Shown piece after piece: positions 1-12,282 of a stretch of 64,000 nucleotides of DNA. How positions within the stretch are numbered: the stretch's first letter is position 1; the number at the start of each line of letters is the position of its first letter. The stretch comes from Lota lota (taxonomy: Eukaryota > Chordata > Actinopteri > Gadiformes > Lotidae): NCBI GenBank assembly GCA_026745465.1, contig JACYXH010000826.1:7694224-7758223 (forward strand). The letters are read 5' to 3'. The translations under genes were made by a program, and so were the position numbers. A model generated the notes under the pieces. The model was not told where the DNA came from. It ran no database searches and saw only the letters and a program-made list of their open reading frames with translations.

Positions 1-419
1 CATTCACCAGCCAGGCACGGAGGCCCACGGCTCCGCTTACCCCGATACGGGGGGCCTAGGCCTGGGCTGGGTGGCCAGCGAGGAGCCCCTCGCTGAAATC
101 AAGGTGGGGGATTTAGGCCGGGTTAGTTTTTCAATTGTGTTTTCAATTGTGTGTGTGTGTGTGTGTGTGTGTGTATACATTTATATGTGTATGTTTGTGT
201 GCATTTGTGCTTGTGTGTGAGTCCTACATCCGTCTGGGAGTAGGTGACACCAAGAGTAACTCCCCATTCTTTAACCACTCCAGAGCGAGCACATTTTCTG
301 AATAGGTGTACAGTAGACAACAAAGGAGTGAGAGAAGCAGTTTGAAATGGCTAATCTGCGGACTAATCTTTCATAGTCCGCAGCACAGTGGCAAGCACAT
401 GGACAGGGATCTAGGGGGC

Positions 420-546
420 GAGAGAGATATAGCGGGAAAAAGATAGAGAGAGGATAGAGAGAGAATAGAGAAAGAGAGGATAGAGAGAGAGAGCACGAGC
501 GAGAGAGCACGAGCGAGAGAGAGAGACAGAGAGAGAGACAGAGAGC

Positions 547-582
<36 letters not shown>

Positions 583-596
583 GAGAGATCTAGAGC
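420..596. repeat. GA-rich purine block
   Basis: Imperfect GAGA repeats interrupted by GATA, GAGC and GACA variants on the plus strand. In the vps13b transcript (minus strand) this reads as a CU-rich pyrimidine tract. The interruptions point to an old, decaying microsatellite. Confidence 0.9.
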
Positions 597-1105
597 GAAT
601 GGGGTGGTGGAGGAAGAGCCAAGGAGGCCTGCCCGGGTGTGCAGCAGGAGGGAAAAGGATGGGGCGGGATCACAGCTCCCTGACACCGGCTCCTTCCTAG
701 CCTGGAAGCAGCCGCTGTGACGAGGACAGATCCTGTCAGCGGACCTGGGGAGCAGGAATTTCCTCGGCAAAACCTCAGGAAGCCCGCCCAGAACTGCTGC
801 CGGATCCGCAACTACTGCAATTCAACCCTCACCCTTCCCATTCCAACACCGCCCTCCTCCCACCCTCTCACCCAGTCCATTCACTTGCGAGTGTGATCAC
901 TCACAAGCGTGAACAGGGAACTTCACAAATGGAGGCAGTCACAACTGCTTGCGTACGGCCGGCGGGTATTCAAAACGGAGAACCATCGAGGACAGAGAAG
1001 CATGGATTTGACCACCCCACAACCTCATCGGTGTGTTGGACTACATGTTTATTAAGTAGTTTGTTTGGATGTGGGAGATCATAGGGAGTCAGGGGACCTG
1101 ACTCT

Positions 1106-1367
1106 GGGTGGCAGTGGCTCAGGAGGTTGAGTAGGTTGACTGGCAACCAGAAGGTTGCTAGTTCGATCCCGGCTACTCCTAGCTGAGTGTCGAGGTGTCC
1201 CTGAGCAAGACACCTAACCCTAACTGCTCCCGACAAGCTGACTGTTGCCTTGCATGGTTGATAACGCCGTGAAAGTGTGTATGAATGGGTGAATGGTATG
1301 CAATAATTGTAAAGCGCTTTGAGTGGCCACTGGTTAGAAAGGTGTTATATAAATGCAGTCCATTTCC
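1106..1367 (+). mobile_element. tRNA-derived SINE (teleost type)
   Basis: The head looks like a tRNA promoter: an A-box-like TGGCTCAGGAGG at about 1114-1125 and a B-box-like AGTTCGATCCC at about 1160-1170. The body includes GAGCAAGACACCTAACCC, a block seen in many fish SINEs. The 3' part, with AAAGCGCTTTGAGTGG followed by TATATAAATGCAGTCC, resembles the conserved tail of a common teleost SINE group. Its exact family (V-SINE-like or another) cannot be fixed by eye. No clear target-site duplication was found. It lies in sense orientation on the plus strand, opposite to vps13b. Confidence 0.8.
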
Positions 1368-1863
1368 CTGATCAGACAAAAGATGATTTGTTGGATGCTT
1401 ACGGTCAGCTGGGTCTCCTGAGTTCAAAGGTAGGTAGGGCAGCAGCAAGAATAACCCTGCCATTCTGAAGCATACACATACTCTGTCTAGCACTGACATT
1501 TGTACATTTGTTAGTGAAGAATGGGAAGAACCGGTCATTCTGAGTGTAGACGAATGGGTTCTCCGGCCCTGGGAACCGTTTTAGCGAGTCACATAATGGT
1601 CAGAAAACGTAATAAAAACACCAAAACCTAAAAAAAACCTGCAGCAGTAAAGGCTTTTGGTCTAGATCGACAGGTCAATCCTTTAGGAATCCATCATAGA
1701 GCCAACAGATAAATACAAATCCAGACACAACCATATCTGGAGATAGTGAAGTTTTCTCAAAATACCGTTTTACATCTTAAAGAATGGCTTCCGCATGAGC
1801 CAATAGTCTCACTTCATTGACCTTTCAGTAACAGGCCCTGGAAGCCTGGAAATACAGTGAGCA

Positions 1864-1882
1864 GGGGGGGGGGGGGGGGGGG

Positions 1883-1943
<61 letters not shown>
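1864..1943. repeat. Poly-G run joined to GA microsatellite
   Basis: About 22 consecutive G pass directly into about 29 GA units on the plus strand. The G run could form a G-quadruplex and the purine mirror could form triplex DNA. It is an intronic simple repeat. Confidence 0.95.
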
Positions 1944-1946
<3 letters not shown>

Positions 1947-3082
1947 AAATTGTTAAAGAAAAAATAAAGAAAGACAGGCCAACAGAACAACAACAGAAGA
2001 AAGAAAATATAGACAGAGATAGCCAGAAACAGGGAGGAAAAAAGGAGCCATTTCTGTCTGACTGACATAAACCAGGGAGAAGGGGAACATAATGTGGGAA
2101 CCCCAGGCCCCGGTTGCTTCAGCAGAGACCCTGAAGCATACTGGATCATACTGCAAGAATCCAGAGCAGGTCCTAGTCTGCTACTAAAAAGCTGTGCTGT
2201 ACTGAAGAACCGGGCAGTCCTGGCTGAATGTAGAGAGGTAAACAAGGGGAGAAGAGGAGAGCATTATCCAATAGCAACAACAAAAACAGAGAGGCTTCAT
2301 AGACCAAAACCCCAAAGCCATCAAGGTAAGGGCCAATGAGAAAGGGCGGAGCGAGGAGCCCTAGTGAGCGATGTTGAGATCGCATGGGAGCAGGATCTCC
2401 AGTTTAATGAGGCCTGAATGCTTTTAATAATAACGGGTCTTAAATCAGGACTGAAGGACCTCCTGAGACTCCTCCAGAAGCAGGAGCAAGGCTCCACAGG
2501 CTGATCACACTGTGGAGAGAATGTCTCTCTGTGAGGCAGCCATGACCTCACTACAAGGCCAGGTTGGATTCGATTTTTTTTGTGCAAGGATGAATGTGAA
2601 TGTGACATTTATTTTTTACAGCTCCAAGTGTTTGGTCTCAATCGGGCCGCCGTTGACTTTGCTCGGAGCGCTAGTCTTCCACAGGCTTCTTTCTTACTTC
2701 TTAGAATACGGGGAGCCGATCTGGACCACTAGGCTGTGATTGTGTGAGTGTTGGGCCTGATCCTCTCCAAACATGAGAAGAAGCTAGGCAGTGGGGCCAA
2801 ACGGGCCGTTACACTCCTGCTTGTTTTAGCTCCCGGCACTATAAAAAAAATGACAGGGTTGGTAATTACGACCGTGTATGTAGAGGAGGCTTCATGAGAA
2901 CGAAGGAAAATAACTGCACGCTGCTGATCCTACAGCAAGACGAGCTGACCCGCTCAGCTGCATAAAGGAAATACATTAAATGATACGGGTACCTACTCTG
3001 CAGAACCTGCCATGGTACAACTTAAAAAAGAAAACATGTATTATACCATGCCCTATGGGTTGTCATGGTGCCTGGTCCTCAC

Positions 3083-3286
3083 CTGCTGGCCATGTTCCAC
3101 TCCAGCGCGGGGTTTTGGGAGTTCCTCTCCGTCTCGGCGGGCACCCCGCTCTTTGTGCCTTCCTTCTCCGGCTTGAGCTGCTCCCACTGGGCCGTGCCGA
3201 TGTTGATGGACTGGAGGTCCAGCTGGTACTGGCGGTCCTCCACCTCTGAGCCCGGGTCTCGCAGGATGCCCAGGTTCAACGCCAGC
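3083..3286 (-). CDS. vps13b: vps13b exon, last of the block in this window (204 nt)
   Basis: This is an internal coding exon of vps13b, a VPS13-family bridge-like lipid transfer protein of the Golgi. On the minus strand the acceptor reads CCGCAG before GCTGGCG, and the donor GT follows ATGGCCAGCAG. It begins with one base that completes Gln with the CA ending the exon at 26611-26497. The translation then includes LALNLGILRDPGS, DLQSINIGTAQWEQL and RNSQNPALEWNMAS, near-identical to the human VPS13B segment I remember. The exon ends in phase 2. The segment belongs to the long repeating beta-groove rod, not to the conserved N-terminal chorein motif. The acceptor's pyrimidine tract is almost pure C, 22 in a row, and a branch-point-like CCCTAAC lies just beyond it. 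No stop or frameshift is seen. Confidence 0.95.
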
Positions 3287-3290
3287 CTGC

Positions 3291-3319
3291 GGGGGGAGGG
3301 GGGGGGGGGGGGGGGGGGG
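3291..3319. repeat. Poly-G tract abutting a splice acceptor
   Basis: Six G, one A and 22 G on the plus strand lie directly beside the acceptor of the exon ending at 3286. In the pre-mRNA this is a run of C that serves as the polypyrimidine tract. Homopolymers of this length are prone to length mutation and sequencing error. Confidence 0.95.
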
Positions 3320-6300
3320 TAGAAGGGAAGGTTGGGGTTAGGGAGTGTTGGAACATATTGTTTAACCGTTACTCTCGCCACTAGAAAACACTCACCAGGG
3401 TTCACGACTACAAAGACAAAGAAGGGGTGATCACACACGAACGATGATCAAGCAAATGAAGCCAGAACAATCGTTTCAATTATCTTGGACGGGAATGTCA
3501 AATCCGAGGCCAAATCCAGTGGAAGTTGATTCATTGTAAGTAGCGTCATTTGGTGACATAAGGAAAGGCGTGTTGCTGTAAATACACTTCTCCCAATGGA
3601 AAGAAAACTGTTTCCATTTGCTTGGTGGCAATGGCTAGTGTGTGTCTGTGTGTGCGTGCAAGAGCTCGTGCTTGGCAGATCAACTGGGGGGTGGCGGGGG
3701 AAACCGATTCCTTAGCCACATCGAACATGCAGTTAACAATGTCTTTAAAACATGTCCAATAATAATAACGACGACCCGGCTGTATAAAACCCGATACGTG
3801 TTCTTGATTTGAACAAGACTATGGGTCAAGACTATCCTTATTAGAGCCTGTTACAGATTCCTGCGCTACGGTCCCAACAGTAGACCAGGAAGTCTGTTAG
3901 AGAGAACCAGGGGAGAGTCCCTGGCAGCCGGCCTCGGTCATTTCAGCTTCCTTTCCGGTCTCAGGCCGGTTTGATGCCTGATCATGGTAGCTGTGCGCAT
4001 GTTATCCAGAACGGGAAATAGGGCTAAATTTAACCCCTAGGGATACACTCACATATCCAGAGCACACTCACAAATAGCCCATAGCTGGACTGACCTAGTG
4101 GAGCGAGAACTTTCAAACAGGCCTAATCGAGAGCATGCCAGCTTATCATTAGCAGCCGACATTGTTTGAACCTCTGGCTGGACAGCGCTGAGGTCCGGAG
4201 GCCCGGGGGAAACGCAGGGGCCCTGTGCAGGGCGCGCAGGGCCGTAACGCGGTGGAAGAGATGGAGAGATACGTCCGCAGCCCCCGCAGGCGCGTTCCTC
4301 TGCAGTCGAAGAGCTACGGCAAAGCGAGCAAACGTTGGCCACGTCCATGCCAAGAAACAATGATGTCATCTATTTTGCCTTGAGAGACAAGAACCTGACG
4401 AAATTTACAAAGAAAATGAAAAAAAGAATAGTAATCAAAATTCGACATCTGCATATGACATCAGGGGCCTTCGCTTCATTATGATATGTTTATTTGTGCT
4501 AGTGAATTCAAATGAGAGCTTAAACGGCATAAATAAAGGCTTAAAATGGCTACAGATGTACTGACAGCATGAGTGGTTTTATTTGTTTCGGCAACGTCAA
4601 TGGCAATTTTCACAGAGCGATCTCGCGCGCTTCAGCTACACTGGGAAGGCCTCAACCAGAGCCTGATGTTATGACAATGAGCGCAAACTACCAAAACAAC
4701 GGCAATGGGAGATCTGAGGTGCATAACTGAGCTGAGCTGGCTTTGTTGACATACAAACAAGTGAAACAGATCCTTAATCAAAATTTGGAACCACATTTAT
4801 CAACAGAACACGATCCCACGTCAAGCGGCCGACCCTGTAACGTTTGGGTGGGATGTGTCAGTCATTAGGGCCTCTTGTAACACTACCTCCATCACTGTTT
4901 CTTTTTCGCATTAAACAAACCGCAGTTACCTCATGCACTTTTCCCAAATTATCTCTTAACCTCAGCTTATTTAGGGGGACGCGCTCAGTCATAATCAACA
5001 TGGCGCGGGGGTGCACGGGCTAAAGTCGCCGGGTGGCTGCATGTTGGGGGTGGGGGTCGAGGGGGGAGCTCCAGTGACATAAATAACTACGATAAACATT
5101 TGTCTTGGTCATGCAGCCAGTGGAAACTGCTGTGATTTAATATCAAAAGACATACTTCAGCCAATCGCAGGAAACAGGGGGAGCTTCATTTCTCACAAAT
5201 GAGGAATTCTGGACGTTCCCCTTGGGGTGAATAATAATTGGAACCAGATTCTGTTGTACATGTGGGGCAGGCAAAGAAGGGAAAAAAGGAAAAATGCTGT
5301 TGGTTTGGAGATTTTGGATTGGTCGTGTGAGGACCACACCGCTCGAGCCGGGGGGAATCGGGAGAGCGGCTTGGGAACGACTGCTCTACCGAACCGGCTA
5401 ACAGTACACAGAACCGGGCAGGTGGAGAACACCCCTCTGCTATGTCTCAGGTGCCATTTTCAGACGGCCTTGTGGGACATATGGGGGGGAAAAGGAACAA
5501 CTCATGAATTACATATGCTCTCACAGATTGGGGGGGGGGGGGGGAGAATACTTTTTCTCGAACATTAGTTGTTAGTTTTGTCCTTGTTCCTCAGCCAAGT
5601 CTTATTTTAATTGCAGGAAAAGACCACAAAAACAGTATTTTTACGAGCAAATTCTGCAATTTATGGATAAAAAATGTATCAAACAGCCCAGCCATAAGAA
5701 AATTCTGTTTCATGGTATTCATGGCTATTATTTCAAAACACATTCGGAATTCTCCTTCTGACAAAGTTGAAACTCAGTCCGAGTTGTGAAAAACCACTGG
5801 GACAATTTTTGCATACTATCGACTCTCAAAGCGTTAATCTAATTTTAAACTTTGAGTTGGAGAATGCAGAACAAAATAATATTGAAATTGCCAAGGGGAT
5901 GGTTGTCTGCAGAATGTAGGAGCTGGAAGGAGAGCTGTTAGTGGATGCTATATCATGGGAGAAAACTATATTTCTAATTCGGTCAAACATTCTTGTCTCA
6001 GCCTAGTACTTCTTCAGTGTTTGCATGCACGGGACAAAGCAAGAAATGTTCATACGCATATTGAATTATTATTATTATTAAATATTGAATCAATTGGAAA
6101 TATGAACAGTTAAAAAATCAATGAACCATCATCTTCTTGGACATACTGTCTATATAAATATACACACAGACGCACGCACATACAAACACACACACGTGCA
6201 GAGTGGATATTAAAGGCCTGTTGCACAGAAGGAAAGAGTAAATAACTAAGCGTGCTTGCAGAAAGTTAAAAAGGGGGATTTTTCGAAGGCTTTCATTTCC

Positions 6301-6457
6301 ACACAGAGCTTTTCAAGGTTAACTGTGGTTCAAGGTCATAAAACGAACCGCAGCGGGATCCGGAGCAGAGCTAAGGGGCTGGGAGAGCTGCTGGGTTCAG
6401 CCCCCTCCCGAGGTGCTTCTGTGGGGCAGGGTGCAGTATCGTGGCCCCTGGCTCTAG

Positions 6458-6459
<2 letters not shown>

Positions 6460-6515
<56 letters not shown>
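6460..6515. repeat. CT microsatellite
   Basis: About 27 perfect CT units on the plus strand. This is the only long GA/CT tract in the window whose purine strand is in the vps13b transcript. Confidence 0.95.
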
Positions 6516-6518
<3 letters not shown>

Positions 6519-9080
6519 CCCCACTCAGCCTCCCGCTGCCCCCGCCTCTGGGCCACAGGGGCAGGAAGCACCGGGGCAATACCAAGCCTGCGGCTTCTGG
6601 ATCTCGTCACTCTGAAATCCGCAACCTGAACCCGCAACCTCGGACCCCTGTTTTTCACTCCGTTTCCACAACAATCACATGCAATTCACGTCTGCTTACA
6701 TGCTCCACAGCGACCCACGTGTTGGTGGACGTGTGTGTGTTTATATGTGTGTGTATACGTGAGCCAGGGCTCTCTGTTTCTGCTCTTCTGTTGGAACATA
6801 CATACTAGTAGAGTAGAAATTTCATTGTGATCTCAGGCCTAATTCGAGCGAGTCAAGCTAAATTAGCTTTGTACACAGATGTGCTGTATATCGCGGGCGT
6901 GCTGCGCTCTCTGCTCGAAGCGGAGCCCAACTACTGTATATTTAAATGGAAGGAACACAAACTCTGTGAAATGCTAACGGTGCACGTCTTTTTTCTTTCT
7001 GCTGTGTCATTTTTGGCACCGGCGTTTTTATGTATCCACTAAAGCTGAAATGGTAAAAAATAAAGAGCAAAGCTCCCCTACTGGGGTCTCGTACCCACAC
7101 TGTGAACTATGCAAAATGTCATATTCTACTGAGGTCGGAGGAGCATTTCTCTCTCCAAATTAGCACCCCGCAGCTCCATTTGTGTTTTGGAGACTATCAA
7201 CCCTGATGGATTTAATCAGTCCCAGGAGTCTTGTGTGCATGCGTGCGTATGTGCGTGCGTGCACGCGTGTGCGGGGGGATTCGTACGCATTATGATTCAT
7301 GAAAAGTGCAATTACTTAGTAAGTTAAGCGGCCCTACTGACGGTGGTCCAGCCCGAATTGCCAAAATAACTCGGCAACTTCTGAGGGGTGGATTTATGAC
7401 CCCAGTCAAGTCCAATTGCTCCTAATTTGCATCTTCCAATTACAGCAATTAGGGCTTGGAATTAGAATGCTGAGCAGCCCTCCGAGCGTGAGGAGGGAAA
7501 TGATGTCGTGGAACATGGCAGATCAGCAAAAAAAGAAAAAAGAAAAAAAAGTTAAGTCACTCAAGAGATTTTTTCTTTTCAGGCAGCTGCTACTAAAATG
7601 ACTTCTGATGATGGAAGCATTTCAACACAAGCCGCAAGTGAATCAGGCAAAAACTGAAAAAAAGCCACAACAAATTTCTATATTTATGACACAAAGAGGA
7701 ACAGGGAGTACAGTTGTAAAAGTAAAGTACCGTTGCTTTTCTGTGCAGCTATGTTTATGGAGAGTGTGCAGTGTGCCTGGGTAGTTACCCATGGCCACGA
7801 TGTAAGGTGTACATTACAAAGAAACATAACAAAACAATATATACATCTACAACTACTGCGATCACTTCCTGCTGCTGCCAACAGATGCGTACCTCGCTTG
7901 CTTAACGTATTCAAATACGAGCGTCGTAGCTCGTATTTTCCCCTCAAACAGGCCTGGATGGGAACGACCCCTGGACGCAGATGTCAAACCGGCCGGCCCT
8001 CTGGTTCCATCCCATACCACCCACCGGATGACAGCGGTGCGAGAAGCAGCGGTGCCGGTGAAGAAAGGGGCCCACTGTTTACAGTGACGCGGTGTATATA
8101 CTAAAAGTCAGTGTTTGCACTTAGATTTCAACATCTTAATTGCAGGAGTCATTTATCTCTCCCCTGCAGTTTACATGTCAAGGGAAGCTACGCTGTTATA
8201 AACACCGCCGGTACGATGCGGCCGTCGGCAACGTAGAGGAAGCTGGCTAACGTGTGTGTGTGTGTGTCTGCGTGTGTGTGCTACCACGCAGAAGACGTCA
8301 GCCGTGCCTGGTTGCAGTTGATGGGCTCATCCTGGTGGGGCCTGCAACAGCAATGCTGGCAACGCGTCTTCCTGTTTGTAAAGCTGCCATCGTACACATC
8401 GAGAAAATGATAGATGGAACACCGTCGTGGGGTTTATTTTAATTGGATGTTTTGTGGTATTTTGGTATCACCTCACACAATGTCGGCATAGAAAACAAAC
8501 CAAGAATCCTAAATTACTATGCTGAATAACTAAATACAATGAATTGCATATTGATGATGTTCGTCTTAAGCATTTCATTGTGCAGAATGGCCACGTTTTG
8601 CACTGCAAAGTTGATAAGAAAACAAACACCCAGGTATGAATTAAACTCTAATACTCATACTAACCATTAAAGGGTCTGCAATATGTTTCTCAGCTTTGAC
8701 CGGAAGTTGATGGGATGTATTTCAGCTCAATCCATTTGTATGTCGTTTACACAAACACCTTCAACTAAATCCCTTAAGAAACACCACTTGTACAGAACTG
8801 TATGAGTCTGTTTAGCTTGGACTAAACATACCCTAAAACATCACTACCATGGAAAAGCACACACACACAAATACACACACAATCACACACACACACACAC
8901 ACTATTCTATCTGGCTGCTGTTTGCAGGTAGCTCTAAACACAGAGCATTCCTGGCTAATGGGGACAGTATTTCATCCTTTAAAAAGACACTAACGTGGAG
9001 CTGGTTCCCCAGGATCTGGAGGTCCATCTGCTGTGGATCCAGCAGGAAATGTGCCTTGGATTCCCCACCAAGCTAGATGG

Positions 9081-9310
9081 ACCCACACACACACACACAC
9101 AAACAAACACGCAGCGGCAGCTGTGCGCTTGTGTGTGTGAGTGCGGGTGTGTGTGTGTTGTGGTGCCACACATACGTATGTGCGTATGTACGTGTGAGTG
9201 TGTGTTGTGGTTGCACACGTACATATGGGCGTATGTATGTTTGTGTGTGTGTGTTGCTGTTACACGCGTATGTACGTGTGTGTGTGTGTGTGTGTGTGTG
9301 TGTAACAGCA
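9081..9310. repeat. Compound CA/TG microsatellite with ACGT-type interruptions
   Basis: A CA tract is followed by three similar TG-rich blocks broken by near-palindromic GTATGTACGTG-type segments and GTTGTGG spacers, at about 9130-9170, 9175-9215 and 9220-9305. The repeated spacers suggest duplication of a unit larger than the dinucleotide. Open frames across it are produced by the repeat. Confidence 0.85.
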
Positions 9311-10450
9311 CTAAACAATGCTACACTCTTTCTCCTCTGAACCGAGTGGGCCGGCGCTTGTGAAATCACTTCCTCTGTTAACACTAACATGTTGGACATG
9401 CTTCCTCCCTGCCCTGAGAGGCAACATAGAGCTGCTTTTATAAAACACGTCAGCTGGGTGTTTTAGGAGCCCGTCTCTGATGCCGAGGTGCTAAGGGAAT
9501 GCTTGGTTGACTTCCTCCGACCTTGATTCAAACCAGATCCACGTCCCAACCCGGGTAATTCTGCAATGATGTAATGCCTGCGCCATTTTAATTTGAGCGG
9601 CCTTATCTTTAATTAATCGCTAAACACATGCATGGAAGAGATTATTCATAACTGGCTGCAGTTGGGAATGTGGCAGGGATGGCCAGCTCTGATCTGGCCT
9701 TCATATACAATCCCTCCCATCACACTAAAGTACAACAGACACATGCCTCAATGCTACTTTAACACTAATTAAAGGAAAATAATCGTTCTTTTCCCTCAAA
9801 AAAAGTGTAGATCAAAAAGCTATCGGCTGGTCTCTGGCTTACGCACAAGGCCTTCTCAATGGTCCGACTGAAAACATCACAAGCTGGGCTAGAAAATAAT
9901 AATAAAAAACACTTGGGAATATTTTTTGTTGTTGTACAGCTGATGCAGTTTAAAGTGGATTGACGCATGTTATCAGAGAAAACAGTAATTGCACAGCTGG
10001 GTTTCACATGTTGCTGGGCTATTGCCGTCCAGATTGCCACCATATAAAGCGATGCCTGGATCCCAAGCAAAGTGGTCGGATGTACCTCCGTTCAGCACTA
10101 CAGTTTAGTTCACTAAAAGCAAAAGCACAACTTTCATGTGGGAGGGTCTTGACACGGGTTTAGAATCTGGAGCACCTAGTGTTTATGGTGAGCAGGCACA
10201 CACATGCTGCACACAGGTTCTGATATGAGTTGGATCAGGATGAGCACATCATATACCTCGTGATTTACTCAGCCCACAAAAACCAGTACTTCAGTACATG
10301 CTCCGGCAGGGAGGGTGTTTTATGGCGCTGTAAAATTAGACTCGCTTTTATGGATCCAACAGAACAGCATGAGCCACTACTGTTTTTTCCACTTGAAATT
10401 GATTAAGCGCTTCAGTGTTGCCAAGCTGGTTTGCATTAGTACATATGCAT

Positions 10451-10452
<2 letters not shown>

Positions 10453-10496
<44 letters not shown>

Positions 10497-10500
10497 GCAG
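10453..10500. repeat. CA microsatellite capped by CGCG at both ends
   Basis: A run of about 20 CA units with GCGCGC on the left and CGCGC on the right. It is alternating purine-pyrimidine throughout and therefore a candidate Z-DNA segment. Confidence 0.9.
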
Positions 10501-12245
10501 ACGCGTTTGTATGCATTTCTGAAGATGCTCATTTTTATCTGTGAAAATGAGGGTGCTTGGCAGTGGACTTTGAAGTTGATTACAAATTGTTTACAGCAAT
10601 TATTGAATTCTGACAAATGTTTAAAGCAGACAGATTACATATCAAGGCCACAGCCATCTTGGGATAGAGCATGGAAATTTTCCTAAACAAAGTCAGGGAA
10701 ATGATGGCCATATTTGATTAGCTTAACGTGGGCTACAGGTTTAGAAGACAGGCTGAACAAACATGTAACCGGATAGCTAAAACAGTAGGGTCTCTCTCCT
10801 TGACGTTTGTCTTGACCTTAAACAACATTTTGTTCTAATTTAAATTTGCTTCAAACAAACAAAAGGCACAGAGAGAAACGTAATACACGGGCCTGCTGCT
10901 GGAAGCTCCCACATAATGGAATTAAAAACGTATGTCCAAATCACAAGTCTTTGAACGGGGAGGGGGGAGAGGTCGGTTTGGGGAGGATAACAGAGCCACT
11001 TAGACGACCCAGAACCACCCAAGACATCGGGACTACAAACACGTTCTCATGAGATAGTGTCCAAAAACGTGGTCTGCAAAGGGTAACATCATCAAATAAT
11101 TAGAATAATCCGGTGTACGCATGCTTCCTACATCGGCTAATTCTTCCTCCTAGCCAAACGGCCGTGTTTATAATACCGAATTTCAGCTTGATTCAACCCG
11201 CCCGATGTATTTACACTAAATGACATGTCTATATGGGGCTTTCCCCCTTATTTCCATCTTTATTTATGGAGGAACTCAAACAGAAGGAGTGAAGACGTAG
11301 GCATATTAAACCCAGACCAGCATGGTTCTGGACGGTCGGGTAGGAGGTGGAGGGAGCAGGCAAAGATAGACAAGAAAGAAAGAAGGAAAAAGGTTGAAAT
11401 AAATAACATTGAAGCATTGAGATGATGAGAGTGTAAGTAGAACTGAGATCTGCAGAGGGCGAGTAATCTCAGACATTTGAAATGCGTCACTAAACACGCA
11501 AGTAGCTAAAAGAAACCAGTGCAGACTGGAATTCAAGGATTAACATACTTTTGAGACGTACTAAGGAGTGCTATGAAAACCTACATGACAGTATTTCACG
11601 ATACTGGTTCCAACTACCCTCGTCTGGAGGCCTTCACAGTGGGTCTGGGAGACCAATGTGTCCATGGTTCCTGTGTTCTGGTTGGCATGTCATCTTGTTC
11701 CAATATGCAACCGGGAACAATGCAGAGTGTGTGAACCTTCCCATTGTTTTTCTTTTAGAGAAGAAAAAGAAATCCTAGAAATTAGATTTCAAAAGAACAT
11801 TTACGTTTGTAGGGTAGTCAACGAATGGCCGTCAACGTGGCATTGATGCAAAGACCACCAGTCCAGCTAGATTAAGTTGGTCGTTTATGATTACGCGAAG
11901 AAGCCATGACCGTACACTTTAATTAATTGGCCAAGACTCTGATTTCAAACAAACAAACCATGACCTGTCCCAAGTAAAGCAGCTCACCAACTTTCTCGAC
12001 CTTCCAAACTTTAATGCCAAACCTTTCCCTATACCCCTACTGACCCCCTTGTAGCCCTCTCTCCTGTCCATGTCCCATTGTGTGCCAACCTACACAGAGC
12101 CACACTAATCCGACTTTGGGAAGAGTGGGGAAGATGAGGAAGATGAGGAGGAGGGGGACGAAGGCCCCTTCAGGCAGGGCTTCTAACAGACCACAGCTCC
12201 ATGCAGGCAACGCTGGGAAAACATGGCATGCCAGCATACAACCCC

Positions 12246-12250
12246 GCCCC

Positions 12251-12281
<31 letters not shown>

Positions 12282-12282
12282 C
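12246..12282. repeat. Poly-C run followed by CA repeat
   Basis: About 21 consecutive C run directly into about seven CA units on the plus strand. It is an intronic simple repeat. Confidence 0.9.

Larger units (their letters stand above)
1..3082 (-). other. vps13b: vps13b intron downstream of the last exon in the window (partial)
   Basis: No coding exon recognised. The stretch holds a TG microsatellite at about 149-174, a purine-rich GA block at 420-596, a tRNA-derived SINE at 1106-1367, and a poly-G run fused to a GA microsatellite at 1864-1943. The next vps13b exon, expected to begin with a residue pattern like IRRHQERRA, was looked for here and not found, so it should lie to the left of the window. 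The rest is unremarkable single-copy-looking sequence. Confidence 0.75.

Noticed and set aside
41-86. Mini-exon-like segment on the minus strand between TTGATTTCAG and GGGTAAGC
   Set aside because: In the phase needed after the exon at 3083 it meets an in-frame stop, and it does not resemble the expected IRRHQERRA sequence. It could be a cryptic exon but nothing supports it.
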